Notes: generated by a model from the letters alone, not told the origin. Numbered from the stretch's first letter, positions 1-8,146 are shown. The stretch: DNA of 16,021 nt from Desulfobacteraceae bacterium (GCA_011390435.1 JAABSK010000041.1:1-16021), one strand, 5' to 3'. Program-made: numbers and translations.

Positions 1-3000
1 TTTTTTTTAGCCCCTGGCCGGGGTTGCTCCTGCTGCTGATTTTTTGTCAGATACTGGATGATCTCTTCGATGGTTTTGAGATGGGCAATATCATCTGAAG
101 ATATCGTGTTGATGTGATCCAGCTGCTGTTCGATTCTGGAAAGAATTTCCACCCGTTTGATTGAATCAATCCCCAGATCAGATTCAAGATTCATGGAAGG
201 TTCAAGCATTTCAACGGGGAATCCGGTCAGTTCACTGATGGTGTCCATCAATAACATGGCAGTGTCTGATGCCGCGGCTGTTCTGGTTTTTTCCTCCAGG
301 CCGGGAAGATCTGACAGATGGGATGTTTCAGGTTTCTGGGTATCCGGCTGGGGTGTTTTCAGATCCTGCTGCTCAATGGAGTGACAGATATCCTGCAAGG
401 TCCGCACCGTTCCGATGTGTTCAGATGTCAGGCCGCTGCAGCCGGGAATCTGTTTTTCCAGCTCAGAGATGATTTCCACTTTTTTGATGGAATCGATGCC
501 AAGATCAGATTCTATGTCCATATCAGGTTCAAGCATCTCTACTGGAAACCCTGTCAACCGGCTGACAATATCAAACAGGATCGGCATGACTGCTGAATCA
601 GTTGATTGCTCTGGAAGAGCATCTGCAACCGGCTGGGAAACAGTCTCCTGCTGCTGGATCTCTGACGGCACCGGTTCCTGGCGGTGATGAGCAGCAGGTG
701 GATTTGCTGCGGTATCAAATGCCATATGGCGTGTCTGTTCCATTATTCCGGCAAGGGTTTTGCTGGCCTGGGCCTGGGTTTCCAGAAATTTTTCATGGGT
801 TCGCGCAGTTTGTGATTGAAGCTGCTGGATGGCCTCAAGGCCTTTTTGAATCAACTGCATTGCATTGGATGCCGGCAGGCTGCCGGGAGTTTGCTCAGGT
901 TTTTTATGCGAAAAGGTCATGACAGCTCCTTTTGAGGGCGAGGGATCATTGCGGGGACCTGCGGCTGTTGATACAGCCGGTCTGGATGATTCCGTCCGGT
1001 GTGAAGGTTTCAAAATCGTATCACCAGTGTTTGCTGGTGTTGTCACAGGATTCCGGGATCTGGGTTTTAAATTGGCGCCGGAAATATAAATATTCATTTT
1101 CTGGGGTACCGGTTCTTGAACCGGATCTTCCCACTGGGTCAGGTCAATGGCGTATCCTTGTGCAGCGATCTGACACAAGGTATGGGCCAGATCATCAATT
1201 CCGGATTTTTTTCCGCAGGATGCGTCCATGGATAGAACAGAAACAGAGGCGTGTTTCAAGGCTGATCGGGCCAGGCCATTGAGCACCGACTTGGGCCCGA
1301 CTTCCAGCAATACGGAAACCCCTTGCTGAACCATTGTTTCCAGGTTGTCCACAAACTTCACCGGGTGCAAAAGCTGATTGCCAAGGGTGGCTTTGATCTC
1401 AGATACGGTTTTTTCGTAATATTTTCCTGTGGTGTTTGACAGGACAGGGATTGCCGTGGGAGAAAATGAAATCTGTGTGAGATCTTCCTGGAACGGAATG
1501 GCGGCTGTTTCCACAAACCTGCTGTGAAATGCCGCTGCAACCGGCAGTTTAACCGCGGTCATCCCGTGTTTGCGACAGATCTTTTTTGCTGCATCAATCT
1601 GGTGGGTGGGGCCGGACAACACTCCTTGATCAGGGCTGTTTTCATTGGCAAGAACAAGATCCAGTTTCTCATCGTGAATCAGGGATCGGATCTTTTCCAA
1701 AGGAGCTTTCACCGCAAGCATGCTCCCGGTGTCGCCATCCTGGAGGCTGGCATGGGCCATGTGTTTCCCCCGGGCTGCCGACAGTTTTAAAAAGGCAGCT
1801 TCATCCATCCATCCGGCACTGTACAGGGCAGATAATTCGCCAAAGCTGTGACCGCAGGTGACGTCCGGTGTAATACCGAAGCGTTTTAAAATCTTGATCA
1901 TGGCAAGGGAGATGGCTCCAATGGCAGGCTGGGCAATATCGGTCTGACGCAGCTGATTTTCGGATGTTGCGTTGGGCTGAACGTGGGCAGGCGGTGGAAA
2001 GATATAATCCTGTAATGGTTTTTGTCCGGATGCGGGATATGATTCAAAAACGGCTGTTGATGCTTTTTCAAGGGCATCCAGTGCTTCCGGAAACATTGAT
2101 ATAAGGTCTCTTGCCATGCCGGTATACTGACTTCCCTGGCCGGGAAATAAAAAACCCAGCTTACCGGTTGGCGCACCAGAAGCGAAATAGGCATTGGCAT
2201 TGCTGCATTTTTGATCCAGAACCGTTTTTGCATGGGTCAGATCTGCCAGGATATCTGTTTGCGTCTGGTGCACCAGAAGCAGTCTGATTGCATGATCACT
2301 GGAAAAATGTTTTCGGGATTCACCAGCACACCAGGCAGCCATCTGCTGCTTTTCATGGGCATCGGTGATGGCAGCGACCCGGGAGTGAACCGCATGGATC
2401 TGTTCGCGGATCTTTTGTTCTGTTTTTCCGGAAAACGAAAAGATCTGAATTCTACCATCCCAGGAAACATGTGTTTTTAAAGGCGTGTATTCTTCCAATA
2501 CCACATGGAAATTGGAGCCGCCGAATCCGAATGCGCTGACGCCGGAGCGTCTGGGAGCGGAGGCCACCCAGGGTCTGGTGCGGTCGTTGAGATAAAAGCA
2601 CGAGTCATTTATCTTCAGATCCGGGTCTGGGTCCTGGGCCTTCAGCGTTGGCGGCAGAACCTTGTTGTAGAGGGCCAGAACGCTTTTGATCATACCGGCT
2701 GCACCTGCAGCTGCCTTGGTGTGCCCGATCATGGACTTGACCGATCCCAGTGCAATTCTGTGGGTGGCGCCTGCAGGTGAAAAGCAGCGCTTGAGGGCGT
2801 CAAATTCAACTTTATCGCCAACCCGTGTTCCAGTGCCATGGGCTTCGATCAGCTCTACGGTGTCCGGCTGAATATGTGCCTGTGTATAGGCCTGGGTCAG
2901 GGCTTTTAACTGGCCATCTGCATCAGGGGCGTATACAGCGGATGTTCTGCCGTCGCTTGACGTGCCAACCCCTTTGATGACGGCATAAATCCGGTCATTG

Positions 3001-3908
3001 TCTTTCTGCGCGTCTGCCAGCCGTTTGAGGACCAGCATGCCGATACCTTCTCCCAGGACAGTTCCGTCCGCATCTTTGGAAAACGGTTTTGCATCACTGC
3101 TGTGGGACAAAACCCCGGTTTTGGAAAAACAGATGTGCATGAAAATATCGTTCAGGGTATCTGAGCCACCTGTAATGGAAATATCGCATTTTCCGGTCAT
3201 CAGCTCCATCACTGCGGTATGGATGGCAGACAGGGAGCTGGCACAGGCAGCATCTGTGGCGGAGTTGGTTCCTGAAAGGTTGAGGCGGTTGGCAATTCTG
3301 CCGGCCACTACATTCCCCAGAAGCCCTGGAAAAGAGTTTTCCTGCCACTGGACATATCCGCCCTGTATCCGGTCAATGACTTCGGCCTGTTTTTCTGTGC
3401 TGATCCCGGAATCTTTCAGCGCTTTTTTCCAGATGGGATGGCCAAGGCGTGAGCCTAAGGGGATCACCAGCTCCTGAGTGCCGGTCACGCCCAGGATGAC
3501 ATTGACCCGTTTTTGCTGGAGCACAGGATGGTTGATGGGATATCCGGCATCTTCCAATGCCATTCTTGCCACTTCCAGGCCCAGCAGCTGAGAGGTGTCA
3601 GTTGCTTCAAGATTGTTGGGCGGCATACCGTACGCCAGTGGATTAAAGGCAATCTGTGGCAGAAAGCCGCCCCGTTTACAATAGGTATGATCCGGTGTTG
3701 CCGGATCTGGATCAAAATAGTCATCAAGGGACCAGTGGGTATCTTTGGGGACTGGCTCAATCGCGTCAATTCCATTGAACAGAAGGTTCCAGTATCCTTT
3801 CAGGTTTCTGGATCTGGGGAAAATGCATCCCATTCCAATAATGGCGATCGGGTGTTGCGGTTCGGTTTTTTTCATATCCGGCATCATCATAGCAGTTGAA
3901 TCAATCAT
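1..3908 (-). CDS. pfaA: PfaA-type PUFA/polyketide synthase (KS-AT-ACP-ACP...), 3' end outside window
   Basis: Iterative type I synthase subunit that condenses malonyl units on tethered acyl carrier domains. At least 1,302 codons are open to the window edge without a stop, so the C-terminal part is missing. Domains, numbered from the ATG at 3908: ketosynthase about 15-460 with Cys222 in DAACASS, His in EAHGTGT and His in KSMIGHTKAAAG, ending GFGGSNFHVVLEEY; acyltransferase about 585-880 with LFPGQGSQ, Ser688 in GHSFGE and AAFHS (His795), the last fitting malonyl-CoA; a Pro/Ala/Gln-rich linker; two tandem ACPs with LGIDSIKKVEI (Ser1140) and LGIDSIKRVEI (Ser1249). The LGIDSIK ACP signature and the pfaD neighbour point to the PUFA-synthase branch rather than ordinary modular PKS. 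Ketoreductase and dehydratase domains would be expected beyond the edge. The start is uncertain: the ATG at 3908 has no good ribosome site, whereas an in-frame TTG at 3923 follows AAGGG by 4 bases. The fatty acid product cannot be told from this sequence. Confidence 0.9.
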   Translation of the reverse strand, partial: MIDSTAMMMPDMKKTEPQHPIAIIGMGCIFPRSRNLKGYWNLLFNGIDAIEPVPKDTHWSLDDYFDPDPATPDHTYCKRGGFLPQIAFNPLAYGMPPNNLEATDTSQLLGLEVARMALEDAGYPINHPVLQQKRVNVILGVTGTQELVIPLGSRLGHPIWKKALKDSGISTEKQAEVIDRIQGGYVQWQENSFPGLLGNVVAGRIANRLNLSGTNSATDAACASSLSAIHTAVMELMTGKCDISITGGSDTLNDIFMHICFSKTGVLSHSSDAKPFSKDADGTVLGEGIGMLVLKRLADAQKDNDRIYAVIKGVGTSSDGRTSAVYAPDADGQLKALTQAYTQAHIQPDTVELIEAHGTGTRVGDKVEFDALKRCFSPAGATHRIALGSVKSMIGHTKAAAGAAGMIKSVLALYNKVLPPTLKAQDPDPDLKINDSCFYLNDRTRPWVASAPRRSGVSAFGFGGSNFHVVLEEYTPLKTHVSWDGRIQIFSFSGKTEQKIREQIHAVHSRVAAITDAHEKQQMAAWCAGESRKHFSSDHAIRLLLVHQTQTDILADLTHAKTVLDQKCSNANAYFASGAPTGKLGFLFPGQGSQYTGMARDLISMFPEALDALEKASTAVFESYPASGQKPLQDYIFPPPAHVQPNATSENQLRQTDIAQPAIGAISLAMIKILKRFGITPDVTCGHSFGELSALYSAGWMDEAAFLKLSAARGKHMAHASLQDGDTGSMLAVKAPLEKIRSLIHDEKLDLVLANENSPDQGVLSGPTHQIDAAKKICRKHGMTAVKLPVAAAFHSRFVETAAIPFQEDLTQISFSPTAIPVLSNTTGKYYEKTVSEIKATLGNQLLHPVKFVDNLETMVQQGVSVLLEVGPKSVLNGLARSALKHASVSVLSMDASCGKKSGIDDLAHTLCQIAAQGYAIDLTQWEDPVQEPVPQKMNIYISGANLKPRSRNPVTTPANTGDTILKPSHRTESSRPAVSTAAGPRNDPSPSKGAVMTFSHKKPEQTPGSLPASNAMQLIQKGLEAIQQLQSQTARTHEKFLETQAQASKTLAGIMEQTRHMAFDTAANPPAAHHRQEPVPSEIQQQETVSQPVADALPEQSTDSAVMPILFDIVSRLTGFPVEMLEPDMDIESDLGIDSIKKVEIISELEKQIPGCSGLTSEHIGTVRTLQDICHSIEQQDLKTPQPDTQKPETSHLSDLPGLEEKTRTAAASDTAMLLMDTISELTGFPVEMLEPSMNLESDLGIDSIKRVEILSRIEQQLDHINTISSDDIAHLKTIEEIIQYLTKNQQQEQPRPGAKK

Positions 3909-3915
3909 TAAAGTT

Positions 3916-3947
3916 ATTGTCAATATACCCTTATGATCATTGACAAT
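3916..3947. promoter_or_regulatory. Inverted repeat in pfaD-pfaA gap, possible operator
   Basis: Perfect 9-bp arms ATTGTCAAT (3916-3924) and ATTGACAAT (3939-3947) flank a 14-bp spacer. They lie just upstream of pfaA and overlap its possible TTG start at 3923 and the AAGGG (3932-3928) in front of it. No T-tract follows and the arms are AT-rich, so a terminator is unlikely. A dimeric repressor site or an RNA hairpin masking the pfaA ribosome site would both fit. No promoter of good quality is visible in this 84-bp gap. Confidence 0.4.
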
Positions 3948-3992
3948 CATGGGGTTGGACAGAATTTGACAAAAGTTTTACATTGAGATCGT

Positions 3993-5579
3993 TCACAAAA
4001 AGGAGTGGATCTGTTCGGTTGTCATGGGTTTGACAATGCCGGTCGAACCTGGAACAGAAATATTCTGCAGCTTCAGGATGGATGCCCGGGTGCAGACGCA
4101 TGCCCCGAAGAGAAGATTCAACGCCACTTCAGCAGTTTTGCGGTTTTCAGGATGCTCCAGAAACGATTGTTTGACCCACTGGTTAAACGCACCAATGGCC
4201 GGGCCGCACCAGATTTGAAAATCCATTTTCCGTTCAGGGGTTCCGTGGATGGCCCATTTGGAAGATTGTCCGAGATACGACCGGAACACCAGCGCCATTT
4301 TGTGTTTTGGATTCTGTTGGGCGGTTTCGATCGCTTTGGGATTGCCGGTTCTGACGAAAAATTCTTTTGTGGCTTCCCAGGCATCTTCAAATCGGGCCTG
4401 CAGGATTTTTTCCTGGATCTCTTTTTTATTTTTTTCGCTGATTTCATCAAAGCAAGAGTGGGCCTGGTAGAGCTTGTAGAGTTTTTCAGCCCTCACCGGA
4501 AACAGGGTGCCGCGTTTCAGTACCTGAACTTTTGCACCGATTTCAAACATGTCCGCAGACGGCGCCATTGCCACATCTGCCTGTTGGGCCTGGCAGAGCA
4601 TCTTTTTGACTTCATCACAGATTCCGGCTTCCACGCAGGACTGATTGATCGACCCGGTGAGAATATAGGCGGCCCCCATTCCAAAGGCTGCTGCCGCAGA
4701 TTCCGGAGTTGCAATCCCGCCGGCAAGCCCCACGCACAGGTCGGTACGGTACTGGAACCGGTCCATCATTTCAGCTTTCAGCGCCATCATGGTGGGCAGC
4801 AGGGCCAGGGCAGGGCGGTTGTCGGTATGCCCTCCGGAATCTGCCTCTGCAGTGAGGTCCTGGGCCATGGGGATAAAACGGGACAATTCTGCTTCTGATC
4901 GGGAGATCAGGTTCTGTTCCATTAACTCATTCAGGAGCTTATCCGGTGGTGGCGCAAAAAACTGTCTGGCGATTTCGATGCGTGAGACCTTGGCGATGAT
5001 CTGATTGGGTGCGATAATATCACCGTTACGGTCCTTGTAAATTCCTTTTACCCTGTAATATACCAGGGCCGGGGTCATCCGCATAAAGGCAGCCGCGCTG
5101 ATCCGTCGAATGTGATGGTTTAAATATAAATTGACGGTTGCCATTTCATGTGCAGGATCTCCCAGGGAGTGTATCAGATTAAATCCAAAGGGTTTGTCCT
5201 TGAGAGTGGTTTTCAGCTCAATGATGGCTTCTTCGATTTTTTCAAGGGACAGGCCGCCAGAGCCGAAAAAACCGATCATCTGATGGTCTGCCATTGTTTT
5301 AACCATGGCAGCAGAGGTGATGCCGTTGGCCATGGCACCGGCAATATACGGGTACCGGATACCGTGTCGGCGCTTAAAACCGTCATCTCCCAGCTGTTCA
5401 GGAGAAACCGCAGGTACAAAGGCCAGGATTTTTTTGTCAGCTGCCTTTTGCGGATTCTGGATGAAAAAATCAGGCGGCTGGCTGACAAACTGGATTGAAC
5501 CGTTCTGGCTGAGCGCAAAAACCGGCTGGTTCACGTGCATGAGCAGATCATTTAACGATGGGTGGTTTTTCATAATCAT
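3993..5579 (-). CDS. pfaD: PfaD-type FMN-dependent enoyl reductase (nitronate monooxygenase-like fold)
   Basis: Stand-alone enoyl reductase that works in trans with PUFA-type synthases, reducing enoyl-ACP intermediates with FMN. The TIM-barrel protein (528 aa) carries the family marks: GSGGL (106-110) as a likely flavin phosphate loop, EADSGGHTDNRP (245-256) with His251 as probable active-site residue, GLAGGIATPE (284-293), TGSINQSCVEAG (308-319) and PSADMFEIGAKVQVLKRG shortly after. Length is normal for PfaD. A TTG at 5612 is possible but has no ribosome site; I prefer ATG 5579 (GGA four bases upstream), with ATG 5573 as an alternative (GGA ten bases upstream). It precedes pfaA by 84 bp on the same strand. 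A leading enoyl reductase gene recalls the myxobacterial pfa1-pfa2-pfa3 order rather than the marine gammaproteobacterial pfaA-B-C-D order. A 93-bp gap with an inverted repeat separates it from xerD. Confidence 0.92.
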   Translation of the reverse strand: MIMKNHPSLNDLLMHVNQPVFALSQNGSIQFVSQPPDFFIQNPQKAADKKILAFVPAVSPEQLGDDGFKRRHGIRYPYIAGAMANGITSAAMVKTMADHQMIGFFGSGGLSLEKIEEAIIELKTTLKDKPFGFNLIHSLGDPAHEMATVNLYLNHHIRRISAAAFMRMTPALVYYRVKGIYKDRNGDIIAPNQIIAKVSRIEIARQFFAPPPDKLLNELMEQNLISRSEAELSRFIPMAQDLTAEADSGGHTDNRPALALLPTMMALKAEMMDRFQYRTDLCVGLAGGIATPESAAAAFGMGAAYILTGSINQSCVEAGICDEVKKMLCQAQQADVAMAPSADMFEIGAKVQVLKRGTLFPVRAEKLYKLYQAHSCFDEISEKNKKEIQEKILQARFEDAWEATKEFFVRTGNPKAIETAQQNPKHKMALVFRSYLGQSSKWAIHGTPERKMDFQIWCGPAIGAFNQWVKQSFLEHPENRKTAEVALNLLFGACVCTRASILKLQNISVPGSTGIVKPMTTEQIHSFL

Positions 5580-5634
5580 TTTTTCCGCATTGAGATTGAA
5601 ATTGCAGATCAAGGTATTAGCACAAAACCGGCTG

Positions 5635-5665
5635 CGGAATCAATACCAAGTCCCGGTTGATTCCG
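5635..5665. promoter_or_regulatory. Inverted repeat between xerD and pfaD
   Basis: Perfect 9-bp arms CGGAATCAA (5635-5643) and TTGATTCCG (5657-5665) with a 13-bp spacer lie in the gap after the xerD stop and about 56-86 bp before the pfaD start. No T-run follows in the transcribed direction, so it is a poor intrinsic terminator. It may be an operator or a leader hairpin for pfaD. Its arms differ from those of the repeat before pfaA, so the two are not evidently sites for one regulator. Confidence 0.3.
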
Positions 5666-5672
5666 GTGCTGT

Positions 5673-6569
5673 TTACGTGTCTGATCTGGGATGGTACTGC
5701 TGGTGCATTTTCTTCAGATAGTCCCTTGAGATATGGGTATAGATCTGGGTGGTTGAAATATCTGTATGCCCCAGCATGGTCTGGACCGATCTCAAGTCGG
5801 CACCGCCTTCCAGCAGGTGAGTGGCAAAAGAATGCCTGAGCGTGTGGGGTGTGACGTTTTTTTTCACGTTTGCCGCAAGGGCATATTTTTTGATGATTTT
5901 CCAGAAGGATTGACGGGTCATGGGCTTGCCCGCTCTTGCAACAAACAGATAGGAAGAGATGGTTTTTTTCAGCAGATCCGGCCGGCCCTGCTTGATCCAT
6001 TTGAGCGTCATGGCCTGGGCCATGGAACCTATCGGCACCAGCCGTTCTTTGGAACCTTTTCCCATGATCCGGACAAAATTCGCTTCAAGATTGACATCCT
6101 GCAGTTGCAGCAGGATCAGCTCAGACACCCGAAGACCGGCACCATACATGATTTCCAGCATGGCTGAATCCCGCAACCCTCTGGGGGTTGACTGGTCCGG
6201 CGCTTCCAGAAGGGCTTCAATTTCCGCGATGGTCAATATTTTTGGAAGGGCCAATCCGGTTTTGGGCAGGTCAATTTCCTTTACCGGGTTGTGGCGAATC
6301 TGTTTTTCCCGGATTAAAAATTTGTAGAATCCCCGGATACTGACAAGGTGTCTTGCCCTGGATTTTGCGGCAAGACCTTTTCTGGACAGATCCACCATCC
6401 ACAGCAGAATGACGGCAGTGTCCACGGAATCCAGGTCATGAATGCCATGCGTTTCCAGAAAACTTAAAAACCGCGCCAGATCTGCAGAATAGGAAGTGAT
6501 GCTGTTCGGAGCCAATCCTTTTTCAATGATGAGATAATCAAGATATTGCTGAACAAAATGATCCATCAT
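5673..6569 (-). CDS. xerD: Tyrosine recombinase, XerD/XerC type
   Basis: Site-specific recombinase of the kind that resolves chromosome dimers at dif together with a partner Xer protein and FtsK. The 298 residues match the usual XerD length. The N-terminal SAM-like core-binding domain covers about 1-90 and the catalytic domain about 108-290. All catalytic residues are present: Arg147 (GLRVSE), Lys171 (GKGSKERLVP), His242 and Arg245 (HTLRHSF), His268 (LGH) and nucleophile Tyr277 (TQIYTH), with spacing close to E. coli XerD. ATG 6569 begins one base after the stop of the upstream FGE-fold gene, so translation is probably coupled; a second ATG at 6566 is possible. No dif-like site, integron or transposon structure is visible nearby, so a housekeeping Xer is more likely than a mobile-element integrase. 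XerD versus XerC cannot be settled from one gene. Confidence 0.9.
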   Translation of the reverse strand: MMDHFVQQYLDYLIIEKGLAPNSITSYSADLARFLSFLETHGIHDLDSVDTAVILLWMVDLSRKGLAAKSRARHLVSIRGFYKFLIREKQIRHNPVKEIDLPKTGLALPKILTIAEIEALLEAPDQSTPRGLRDSAMLEIMYGAGLRVSELILLQLQDVNLEANFVRIMGKGSKERLVPIGSMAQAMTLKWIKQGRPDLLKKTISSYLFVARAGKPMTRQSFWKIIKKYALAANVKKNVTPHTLRHSFATHLLEGGADLRSVQTMLGHTDISTTQIYTHISRDYLKKMHQQYHPRSDT

Positions 6570-6570
6570 G

Positions 6571-8076
6571 CTACCCAAAGATCTCCGACAAACACCGGAA
6601 TCCGATGATGTTTGCGGTGAATCCCGGCTTGAAAAGCGACCTGGAGCTGATGGTGACATCTGCTGCCCCATTCCATGCAGCCCCTTTTGCAATGCAGTAT
6701 TTTTCCCGTGTTTTTGATTTCACCGGCGGATGCTGTACATCGCAGGTCCATTCCATTACATTGCCCAGCATGTCCACAATACCAAAGCTGTTGGCAAATG
6801 AATCGTATTCATCAACGGCAGTGGTGTCAGACACGCCGGTCTGTTCAATGTTCAATGCGGCTGGATTGAATGTATCCCCCCAGGGATACGTATATCCGAT
6901 ATCGGTTCTGGCTGCGGCTTCCCATTCAGCTTCTGTTGGTATCCGCCGGCCAATCCAGGCGGCAAAGGCATTGGCATCGTCCACACTGATCTGAACTACT
7001 GGATGGGTTCTTTTCTGGTGCAGACTTGAGCCCGGACCTGCCGGTTGATACCAGCAGGCGCCTTTGATCTCTTCAGATCCAACGTTTTTGCGCCAGAGTG
7101 CGGTACTGGAGGCTTTTTTGATTCTGGATGCGTATACCCGGCCATATCCTGTCTTTTCTGCTGTGGTGACATAACCGGTCTGTTCGATAAAAATTTCAAA
7201 CAGGGCATTGGTTACCGGGTATCTGCCGATATACACCCGGGGCATGTCAAACTGCTGGAGTTCAAGGCTGGATTTAAGACTTTTCAGGGTTCCCACTGTA
7301 TATTTTCCGCCGGGAACCATGACATACTTGTTGAATTTTTTTTCCCGCTCTCCCAGACTCTGGTCAAACTGTTCCGCCAGTTCTTTTTTTTCTCGATATT
7401 CTTCCAGGGCCTTGAGTTCATCTTCAGTGAGTTCATCAACAGCCTCCAGGGGTTCATCCGCGTCGAGCTCTTCGATCGTTTCATCTTCATCCAGTTCTTC
7501 GATTTCATCGTCTTCGTCCAGCTCAAGCAGCGGGGCATCTTCATCCAGAACTGTGTCTGAAATGGCATTGAGGATTTTTTGTATCTGATCCATCAGGTCG
7601 CGGGGTGTTTCTGCGCCTTTTTCCTGCTGATAGGTTTCCAGAAATTCACTGATGGTTTTCAGCAGGGCTGCAGCCTGCTCAAGATCAAACGATTCAGTAT
7701 TTACCGCGTCAGTAAAGGATTTGAGGGCGCTGCTTTTTGCCTCTTCTGTCATATCAAAGATATTGGATGTGACAATGGTGATGTTTTCAGGATTCAGCCC
7801 TTTTTGCGTCAGCTTGTCAAGATCCGTATTAATCGAGGATTTGACACTGAAGAAATTTCGTCTTTTTGACCTGATTTTCGACGGATCATTTCCAGTGTCC
7901 CAGATATCCTGAATCAGCAGATCTGTGTCGATTGAATGCAGCTGTTTGAGCGCGGTTTCTGATGTATAAAACTTACGGATGGCTGAAATGGCCTTGTGTT
8001 TAACTGAATTTGACCGGTAATTGAGGTTTGCGATTGCCTGGTCAATGCCGTCAATAGAAATGGAAATCTGGGCCAA
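6571..8076 (-). CDS. FGE/SUMF1-fold protein with N-terminal helical and acidic-repeat region
   Basis: A 501-residue protein of unknown role. Residues 1-170 are predicted mostly helical and unfamiliar to me. Residues 178-220 form a strongly acidic stretch with three imperfect repeats of the type ELDEDxxIE. Residues 230-250 are charged and helical. From about 253 to 499 lies a formylglycine-generating-enzyme fold: MVPGG (253-257), HPVVQISVDDANAFAAW (358-374), IPTEAEWEAAAR (379-390), YPWGD (397-401), GNVMEW (438-443), GAAWN (465-469) and GFRC (492-495). The Cys pair that binds copper in true FGEs, expected near 471-480, is absent (the stretch reads ADVTISSR), and the usual GGSW is GAAW. Sulfatase activation is therefore unlikely; a binding or scaffold role, as in other non-catalytic members of the fold, is possible. 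The start is TTG 8076 behind a perfect AAGGAG at 8092-8087 (spacing 10). There is no signal peptide or membrane segment. It leads the xerD-pfaD-pfaA unit. Confidence 0.8.
   Translation of the reverse strand: MAQISISIDGIDQAIANLNYRSNSVKHKAISAIRKFYTSETALKQLHSIDTDLLIQDIWDTGNDPSKIRSKRRNFFSVKSSINTDLDKLTQKGLNPENITIVTSNIFDMTEEAKSSALKSFTDAVNTESFDLEQAAALLKTISEFLETYQQEKGAETPRDLMDQIQKILNAISDTVLDEDAPLLELDEDDEIEELDEDETIEELDADEPLEAVDELTEDELKALEEYREKKELAEQFDQSLGEREKKFNKYVMVPGGKYTVGTLKSLKSSLELQQFDMPRVYIGRYPVTNALFEIFIEQTGYVTTAEKTGYGRVYASRIKKASSTALWRKNVGSEEIKGACWYQPAGPGSSLHQKRTHPVVQISVDDANAFAAWIGRRIPTEAEWEAAARTDIGYTYPWGDTFNPAALNIEQTGVSDTTAVDEYDSFANSFGIVDMLGNVMEWTCDVQHPPVKSKTREKYCIAKGAAWNGAADVTISSRSLFKPGFTANIIGFRCLSEIFG
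7455..7535 (-). repeat. Acidic in-frame repeat (ELDEDxxIE, 3 copies)
   Basis: Three adjacent imperfect nine-codon units in the FGE-fold gene encode ELDEDDEIE, ELDEDETIE and ELDADEPLE (residues 185-211). DNA similarity between units is clear on the minus strand (repeats of GAACTGGATGAAGAT type). Such short tandem codon repeats can change in copy number by slippage and give a negatively charged flexible linker. Confidence 0.6.
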
Positions 8077-8086
8077 AAAACGATTT

Positions 8087-8092
8087 CTCCTT
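8087..8092 (-). promoter_or_regulatory. Ribosome binding site deciding the TTG start at 8076
   Basis: AAGGAG on the minus strand is a full Shine-Dalgarno match ten bases before TTG 8076. No in-frame ATG or GTG lies nearer, which is why the TTG is chosen as start for the FGE-fold gene. Confidence 0.6.
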
Positions 8093-8117
8093 ATTATACC
8101 GTTTTGATATTGATTGT

Positions 8118-8146
8118 ATTATGATATATTCACGGTGTTATTTCAA
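8118..8146 (-). promoter_or_regulatory. Sigma70-type promoter for the leftward unit
   Basis: On the minus strand TTGAAA (8146-8141) and CATAAT (8123-8118) are separated by exactly 17 bp, each one mismatch from consensus. Transcription would begin near 8111, leaving a leader of about 35 bases that includes the AAGGAG ribosome site. It would drive the FGE-fold gene, xerD and perhaps pfaD-pfaA. The rest of the 189-bp divergent region (8077-8265) shows no convincing promoter for the rightward parA gene and no obvious terminator. Confidence 0.5.

Noticed and set aside
3909..3992. Intrinsic terminator after pfaD
   Set aside because: The only inverted repeat is AT-rich with a 14-base loop and is not followed by a run of T in the transcribed direction.
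4005..4898. Long plus-strand frame opposite pfaD
   Set aside because: It lies wholly antisense to the well-supported PfaD gene, and its Phe/Gly/His-rich translation has no recognisable motif.
5673..6569. Integrase of a mobile element or integron
   Set aside because: Length and motifs fit housekeeping Xer proteins, and I found no att-type direct repeats, excisionase, cassette array or phage genes.
6571..7330. Functional sulfatase-activating formylglycine-generating enzyme
   Set aside because: The catalytic copper-binding Cys pair is missing, GGSW is changed to GAAW, and there is no sulfatase gene nearby.
7045..7588. Plus-strand frames with Ser- or Phe-rich translations
   Set aside because: They are antisense images of the acidic repeat in the FGE-fold gene; the Ser runs come from complementary Asp/Glu codons.
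8093..8098. Perfect TATAAT on the minus strand as a -10 box for the FGE-fold gene
   Set aside because: It abuts the AAGGAG ribosome site (8092-8087), so transcription would start inside or after that site, and no matching -35 lies 16-18 bp upstream.
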